The notes under the pieces: generated by a model
Told to the model about the DNA's origin: nothing
Database searches by the model: none
What the model saw: the letters and a program-made list of their open reading frames with translations, nothing else
Translations under genes and position numbers: made by a program
Part shown: positions 58,036 through 64,000 of the stretch, in pieces
Layout of the letters: the number at the start of each line of letters is the position of its first letter
Numbering within the stretch: position 1 is the stretch's first letter
Assembly (NCBI GenBank): GCA_038277395.1
Contig: CM076193.1
Coordinates: 90,721,583-90,785,582 of the forward strand
Length of the DNA: 64,000 nt
From: Dryocosmus kuriphilus
Lineage: Eukaryota > Arthropoda > Insecta > Hymenoptera > Cynipidae
Direction of reading: 5' to 3'

Positions 58036-58152
58036 ACATGCCCAGGTTTCTCGACACTGCTTCTATTTGAGGATTTGTGTTTCCAAGGATAGCTGTGATA
58101 GCTGCTACTGTGTCGAGAAATATCACTGGATCAGTCTTTGTACCTCTGTCAA
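58036..58152 (-). pseudogene. second partial copy of the transportin-3-like exon
   Basis: The minus strand reads GTKTDPVIFLD, then an expanded VAAITAILGNTNPQIEAVSRNL, and a donor-like border. It matches the 3' half of the exon at 56987-57206, with a 9-bp insertion (GCTGTGATA region), so it is a separately diverged duplicate. Confidence 0.75.
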
Positions 58153-58564
58153 CCGAAATGCTAGAATTTCCATTCTAGCAAGTATCAAAATTTTAGGTTA
58201 GGATATTATAAACATACCGGAGGTAAACAAGGTGAACACGTGTTTGTCTGGGGCGTACAACATGTACCGAGCGTCAAGCGACTATCTTTTTGCTTTTCGG
58301 CCTTATTCGATTAATCGAATCGAATCACTTGATAAAATCGCGGGAACTTTTGAATAAGTTACATAAAATATTTATTACTCGGAAGATTTTATAATACTTT
58401 ATGAAGCAAACTTTTTCCGTAACGAACAGAAACCCATAAAAAAAGACATTGGGAACAATGGCGTAAAGACTACTTCATAGAACAATTCCGACCAATTTCG
58501 ACCAATATCAAAAAGTCGCTATAAAATCGATAACTTTTTAAGCCCCTGCACAGCAACTAATCAT

Positions 58565-58810
58565 ATGGATTCGTTTGGTGGTCGTTTGGTGGTGTTTGTT
58601 AGACCACTTTTGATGGTTGGTGGTCACAATTCAAAAAGTTATGGGTTTTTAAAATTTGGGATGCCAAATTCACGCAGCACCCCACTTTTGAATATATTCG
58701 AAAATTTTATAAGGGAATCGTTTGGTGGTTGTTTGGTAGGATTTGGTAGTCCACTTTGGACGTTGGGTGGTACAAATGAAGAAAGATATGGAACTTTGAA
58801 AAAAAATAAC
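58565..58810. repeat. two diverged direct repeats of about 150 bp
   Basis: TCGTTTGGTGGTCGTTTGG...CCACTTTTGATGGTTGG and TCGTTTGGTGGTTGTTTGG...CCACTTTGGACGTTGGG follow one another. Words like CGTTTGGAAGTCGTTTGGAA at 51988 in the other family member suggest a shared core module. The 87-codon plus ORF across them has no known match. Confidence 0.65.
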
Positions 58811-60973
58811 CTGCACCCCAAATTATAAAAAGGGAAAATAAAATATTCTTTATTATAATCTATTTTAGTATAATAGTTAAACGCGAATTGAATCCAATCC
58901 AAAAATTGAACATAAAGAGCAAGTAGGAACAAAACACAAAATAAATAGAAAACTTCCTAAAGACAGTATTACATTATTACGAATTTGAATTTACTTTGGC
59001 TGACAATTAATTTCAAATGATTCCAAATATGAAATGGAAAAGAAGTTCCTAATTTCGGTTCCTTCACAATTTTAATTGATTTCAAGTAATAACACATTGA
59101 CAGTGTTCTCTCGAAATTTCTGTTTTCAATAATTTGGATTTTATTTGAGTTTCTAGCTCTTGTAATTTTCAATAAAATTTATTTTTTATGAGGATCACAG
59201 AATTATTGATAGAATTTTAATTTCTTTTTCGTGCACGAAAGTTGGTTCTGCTGATAACCAATGTACAACGGTTCTACAGCGGTGCCAAATTAGCTGCTTC
59301 ATTACTATTACAATCTTAATTTCGCTTTGAAGCTCATTTTCGAGCATATTTCTATATGGTGAACTAAAATTAAATATTCAGAAAGTATTCATAATTAAAT
59401 GTCTTTTAAATTCAAGGTATTGAAAAATAAGCTTTATTCAAAATTACAAGAGTTCGAAATTGAAATGAAATCTAAATTATTGAAAGTACAAATTTCGAAC
59501 CAACAATTGCTATGTGTTCTTAAATTACTTTATATTCTTTGAAACGTAAGTTTGATCTTTGATATTTGAAAAATATTGTTTGGTATCTTCTCTTTAAAAA
59601 CTGTCTGTCATTAACATTTGGAAAGTTTTCTATGAATTTTATATTTTATTCATACTCACTATTTTGCCCATTATTTCGAAATGAAAATTTCGAAATTATT
59701 TCATCTGCAAAAACTGGTACTAATTTTGAAAATATTCTTGCAGATTTTTAAAATAGCAGTTGTTTCTGGAATCCCCGAGTTCTACAGTCGACGCTCATGC
59801 TTGTAGGGAGAGCAGCTCAAGGGACTTTTTGGTAACAATAATTGTTGAAAGAATTTTTTTTCAAGCGTTTTAAAGTTTTTCTAAAGAGAGAATAGAGTTT
59901 TAAGTACTTACCGTATTGATACCATTTTCCGCGATGCGCCTTCTCCGTCGTTGTACTTTACACAATTATTTGTAACTGCGAGTCAATATAGGTGTTCCTA
60001 TATTTTGTGAAAATAAATATTTTACTACCTAAAAACTAAAAACTTGTTCTTTTGTATTTTATAGACTTAAAAATGTAGGCAATAATACCCGTATTTATGA
60101 TAAAAAGAGGTAATATTTAGGCCTGCATACATTATTTTCAGCTCATACTCATTTTTTTCATCGCATCTGCGTATAATCCACAGATTTTCGTCGCATAATT
60201 TGAAGACTTTCAACAGCAGAAAAATTGTCCCTAATAATTACTTCTGTGGGTAATTCCTGATATATGATCAACTCTTGAAGTAAGTAAACAATATCCACCT
60301 ATACGAGAAGATAAATAGTTTCATTCAGTATTGAACGGTACTTCAAAGCGGCATTTTTAAATTATTTCTATACAAGATAACAATATTACATTGCCATTTA
60401 CACCATACAATTGTATTGCAAATTTGAAATTCCCGCCGTCGCGTGCGACTTTACCAACAGCATTTTGGCAGCCGTGGTTGGCGCGACGAGCTTCGAGGCC
60501 TGTCAATACTGTCATAACCCCACGCGTTTCATAAAATTATTTGTATTTTAACGATTTTCACATGGAGTAGGGTTGTTGTATGCAAGATTGTAAATGCGCT
60601 AAAAAAAAAAAAAATTGATGCCTTGCCGCGAGTGTATAGTTGCAGTGTCTCTCCAGTCCCTAACATAATCATTTATAGATTGTAAGTACTACTCTGGTAT
60701 TGCTTTCTCCTTCTAACCATTGGAACTCTTTCTCTACTTCCCCTCATTTCAACACTTTTGCATTATCGTATTTTAGCACAGATATTTTTTACTTTTTTCG
60801 AAAAGCTGTATAGTAAGCGCACCTCATACAACCGTGAACCCCTTCCGGGTTGAGGAAATCTTTTTGAAAAGTATGTCTTTAAAATACATAAGTCGTAGAT
60901 ACGAAAGCAGATGGAATTCTATGGGAATTTGAGGGACACTACAGTTTTTTGACACCTCGGCCAGCAGCCTTAA

Positions 60974-61055
60974 TATTGATCAAAAGTAATTTCCCGCTTA
61001 AAAGCAGTGTGAAATATATTGTTTAAATGTTGAATTCCAATAACATTCAGTAGTC

Positions 61056-61139
<84 letters not shown>

Positions 61140-61570
61140 TGGTAGAGTAGCAAAAAGGGCATGTTGTGAAGATGCTTATAGGTTAGGTTCTTGTTTCATA
61201 TTTGAAAGAAGAAAAATATTAGTGCTTTTTTGTCATTAATTATTAATATTAATCTTGTAAAGTTTTTGTATAAAGCGAGTGAAATGATTTTTTTATTGCT
61301 TAATCAATTTTAAAAAAATAGGGAAGCAGTTTTCAAACCATAGGTGAAGTGTGGAGCTTGTTGATTGTGACACGAAAAAAAGGTATTTCCATATGATTTT
61401 ACAAAAAATTTACAATTTTTCAAACAACTTACAACATTATTAATAATAATTGTGGATAGGACATTAATAATTGTCTAATTATCATTTTGTTAACGTATGA
61501 CACAATAGTGGTCACGACAAACGAACCTATAAGCATCATGCACAATTTATTTTATTGCTGCTCTGCCTAT
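60974..61570. other. TA microsatellite and unassigned sequence
   Basis: 61059-61136 is a run of about 38 TA units. The rest to 61570 is AT-rich without a recognised gene. Confidence 0.7.
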
Positions 61571-61730
61571 GGGAGTGTCCATTAATTACGTAAGGGATAT
61601 TTTTGGAATTTGAGACCCCACACCGTTTTCGGAAGGGGTTTTTTATAGCAAATGCATGTAACTTTAACATGGTCGTAAGATTTGGTTGACCCCCCTCCCT
61701 AAGACACTTACGTAATTAATAGACGCTCCC
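61571..61730. mobile_element. 160-bp MITE with TAT duplication
   Basis: GGGAGTGTCCATTAATTACG at the left and CGTAATTAATAGACGCTCCC at the right are inverted copies, with TAT on both sides (61568-61570 and 61731-61733). It is non-coding and compact. Confidence 0.88.
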
Positions 61731-62500
61731 TATGAATATTACAACATGAATACTTACCGCTATTATAATATGTACAACACTCAAACAATATATTCTACTC
61801 GACATTTACGCTGATCACCACTTTTTATAAAAATTAGACTTAAAATTAGAGTAATCAGACTACCCGGTAACAAGGCATGCATTGGAATGGGATTAAAAGT
61901 TTTAATTCTTTTCAACATCTGATTTTTCCTTCCGTCTCTTATACCACCAACGGGAACAGAAAAAGTCAAATTCAATCCATTTCTATATGTCGTTCTCCTG
62001 TTTGTTTGACAACGTCAAACATAACCTCTGCAAATCTCGTAGGATTTTGCATAAAACTGCATTAGTTTACTATTAAAAACTTCGTTTTATTCAAATTGCT
62101 TCATAGGAAAAAAAAATAAAATCATGATAAATAAATTTAAAAATTACTTTAAATCTTGACTATTTTCGCAAAAATCAATCCTAAGGACATAATTTGATGA
62201 ATTTAGTGTTCTTGAAAGTTTTTTACTAAATAATTATGTCAAAAAAAAATAAATAAAAAAAATGTTTTTGAATGGAACTAGACGGAATTAAATAAATGAA
62301 AACTATGTTCTTATCACTGAATAGAAAATATTAGGACAGACTTTATTGCCGCTAAGCGAATTGAAGGGAATTAAAATTCTGACAAATCTATTGTTCCCTT
62401 GCAGACTAAAGCATGGTGGAAGAATCAGGTTTTAAATAAGACAGAAAAATTTCACTTCTACGTTGAAATCAAGAATTTTATAATTCTTTTGTATTCAAAC

Positions 62501-62512
62501 CTTCTTACCGGG
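62501..62512. repeat. solitary right end of the CCCGGTAAGAAG MITE family
   Basis: CTTCTTACCGGG, followed by TAT, matches the right terminus of the MITE at 45188-45641. The preceding 240 bp is AT-rich with GAATTAAA words like that element, but I could not place a left end. Confidence 0.5.
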
Positions 62513-64000
62513 TATATTTTACATGATAAATAAACATGACGAGCCTGCACACAGAGCTTCGTTAAGTGGCCACCAGATTTCGCATTTTCGTGCCCACCAC
62601 GAATTGTCGCTCGCCCCGCGCCCGCAAACGTCAATGTTTTACACACCACAAACGACCCAACTTAACTGTTCAGTTATTTACGCTTAAGAAGAAATGTTCC
62701 TAGGCATTCTAAGAGCTAATTGGCTGACGTGATCCAGCCCGTGTGTGACGTATCTACATTTACAACACGGTCGCGACGCGTGGTATCAACATATAGCGCG
62801 GAATTCAAATTTGTAAAAACACCTCCAAAAATTTTCTCTTATTCTGATACAAACTAAATTAGTACAATGTGAAAAAATCAAACATTGAAAACTTGGAAAT
62901 GATTTACAATTCCGGAATTACCTTTCTTTGTTTTTTTCCCAATGGAGCAGATTCTGCGAGGCATCCTTCCATTTCATTGAGCAAGACATTTTTCTGGAGC
63001 ACCTTACGTTTTTATATTTCAAAATGTAATTGCAATTTACAAACTGAACATTTTTCCTAATATAAGTAAAAATTCGAAACTAAACGTAATCAATGAATAA
63101 TGAAACATATAATAAACAAAAAACTGAAATATAACAGAATGTTCTAATGCCTGAAGATACTTATCGCCAATAACACTTACAATAACTCTTCTTTTGTCTC
63201 ATTATTTCGTGTTATTTTCAGCTTATACTAATTTTTTGAGAGTTTTGAAAAATGTTTAGAGGTAGGGCACGATCCCTAAAGTATATATGACCCCACTCGC
63301 TTAATTTCTTTAATTTTCATTTTAAAACAAAATCAAAGTATTAAAAAATTAGAAAAAAATTGTAAAAATTAGTTTTTTTAAAGTAGGGCCTAATTGATTT
63401 TTTCATAATATTATGCTTAGAATATTTGGGAGATATACCCAAAACAGAATCAGAAAGAAAATGTTATGCGTGCGGTACTACCGCGTTCTACTTTCAAACG
63501 TTTTTTTCCAAATCTCGAAAAAGTAAAAAAATGCTTTTTCGACAAATAACATGTAACGGTTATAAAGTGCCAGCAGTCAATCAATAATAATGTAAGATAG
63601 AGAGGCGTTAAATCAAAAGCACAGGTGATAAATAAAGATAACATACAGGATTCAATACATCGGCGATAAGCATATCTATGTAGGTTACGAGGTTAAGACG
63701 GAAAATCGATAGCAGCGCGCGCAACACAGGACCCGAAAGAAGGGAGAACCGCGGGACCAAGCCGAGCTGGTAGCGGACTTCCTTGAATCGCGAAACCGAG
63801 AGAGCACACTTCATTGAACCAGGCAACCAACCGGTTGACTCAACACCACTGCGCTCACCGTTGGGGAAGCATCCTTTTTGGCATTTCGCAGTCTTCACAA
63901 TTTTGAATTCAACGATACAAAGGGAGCATCCAGTAGAAGCAACAAGTAAGAACGCAACACAAAATAACCCAATCCTATAAAAATTGGTGAGCTCACTTTA
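62513..64000. other. no gene assigned
   Basis: 62560-62800 and 63650-63960 are richer in GC and CpG than the window average. The last part ends in CAACAAGTAAGAACG, a possible 5' exon with splice donor. No protein family is recognised; short ORFs overlap on both strands. Confidence 0.4.

Larger units (their letters stand above)
53789..60969. mobile_element. 7.2-kb TTAA-target element with captured transportin-3 exons
   Basis: GGCTGTTGGCCGAGGTGTC after TTAA (53785-53788) and GACACCTCGGCCAGCAGCC before TTAA (60970-60973) define the ends. The arms are about 1.8 kb each (53789-55585 and 59175-60969) and nearly identical inverted copies, far longer than in the 475-bp relative at 38.3 kb. The 3.6-kb core holds a partial triplication of an 808-bp unit and several minus-strand stretches that translate into a transportin-3-like importin. 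No transposase is visible, so it is a non-autonomous carrier. Confidence 0.88.

Noticed and set aside
63608..63980. Host gene first exon
   Set aside because: GC-rich with a possible donor, but ORFs overlap on both strands and no protein family is recognised; not strong enough to annotate as coding.

Overview
This 64 kb window looks like AT-rich, intron-bearing animal DNA, most likely from an insect or other arthropod. I found no intact single-copy host gene. What can be recognised is almost entirely mobile DNA: a Polinton/Maverick-type DNA polymerase in an inverted-repeat unit, a Penelope-like retroelement with a GIY-YIG domain, an R1-clade non-LTR retrotransposon, a two-gene PIF/Harbinger transposon, a large Academ-like transposon, mariner-type elements, TTAA-target elements and many palindromic MITEs. 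The organism call rests on these families, on GT-AG introns and on resemblance to animal transportin-3; the species cannot be fixed from this sequence.

Layout. 1-7.4 kb: a unit with inverted repeats of at least 310 bp around a broken protein-primed DNA polymerase, with a probable solo LTR inside the left repeat. 8.2-9.6 kb: a broken minus-strand fragment of an Academ-like protein. 10.9-13.6 kb: a decayed Penelope-like element split by a 403-bp palindrome that carries a hammerhead-ribozyme-like motif in each arm. 14.2-16.1 kb: tandem repeats and an inverted-repeat MITE. 16.8-18.3 kb: a truncated Tc1/mariner-superfamily element. 18.3-22.1 kb: a satellite-like field of about 124-bp units rich in TCCGGA, with a higher-order period near 578 bp.

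22.6-29.3 kb: a palindrome and a TTAA-target element, the latter split by a 5-kb R1-clade retrotransposon on the minus strand. 29.7-35.3 kb: a Harbinger transposon with 476-bp inverted repeats, a plus-strand nuclease gene and a convergent, apparently intact MADF-type gene. 35.3-39.2 kb: a 3.9-kb inverted repeat containing further palindromes. One of these, a 475-bp TTAA element, is present in one arm and absent from the other, so its empty site can be read directly.

39.3-51.7 kb: a 12.45-kb transposon with 450-bp inverted repeats and a TAA target duplication. It carries a multi-exon protein with zinc-binding motifs and an XPG/PIN-like acidic nuclease signature. Its intron and exons are hit by a piggyBac-like element (TTAA), a mariner (TA) and a 454-bp MITE (AT). 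51.7-61.0 kb: two members of the TTAA family seen at 23 and 38 kb. The larger is 7.18 kb with 1.8-kb inverted arms, and its core holds pieces of a host transportin-3-like importin gene, including an exon with splice-like borders and an 808-bp tandem amplification. 61-64 kb: a short MITE, microsatellite and unassigned sequence.

The window is best read as layers of insertions. The strongest candidates for something new are the TTAA element that captured and amplified transportin-3 exons, the polymerase-only inverted-repeat unit, the inverted hammerhead foldback, and the Academ-like giant with an inverted copy of its own gene end near its left terminus.
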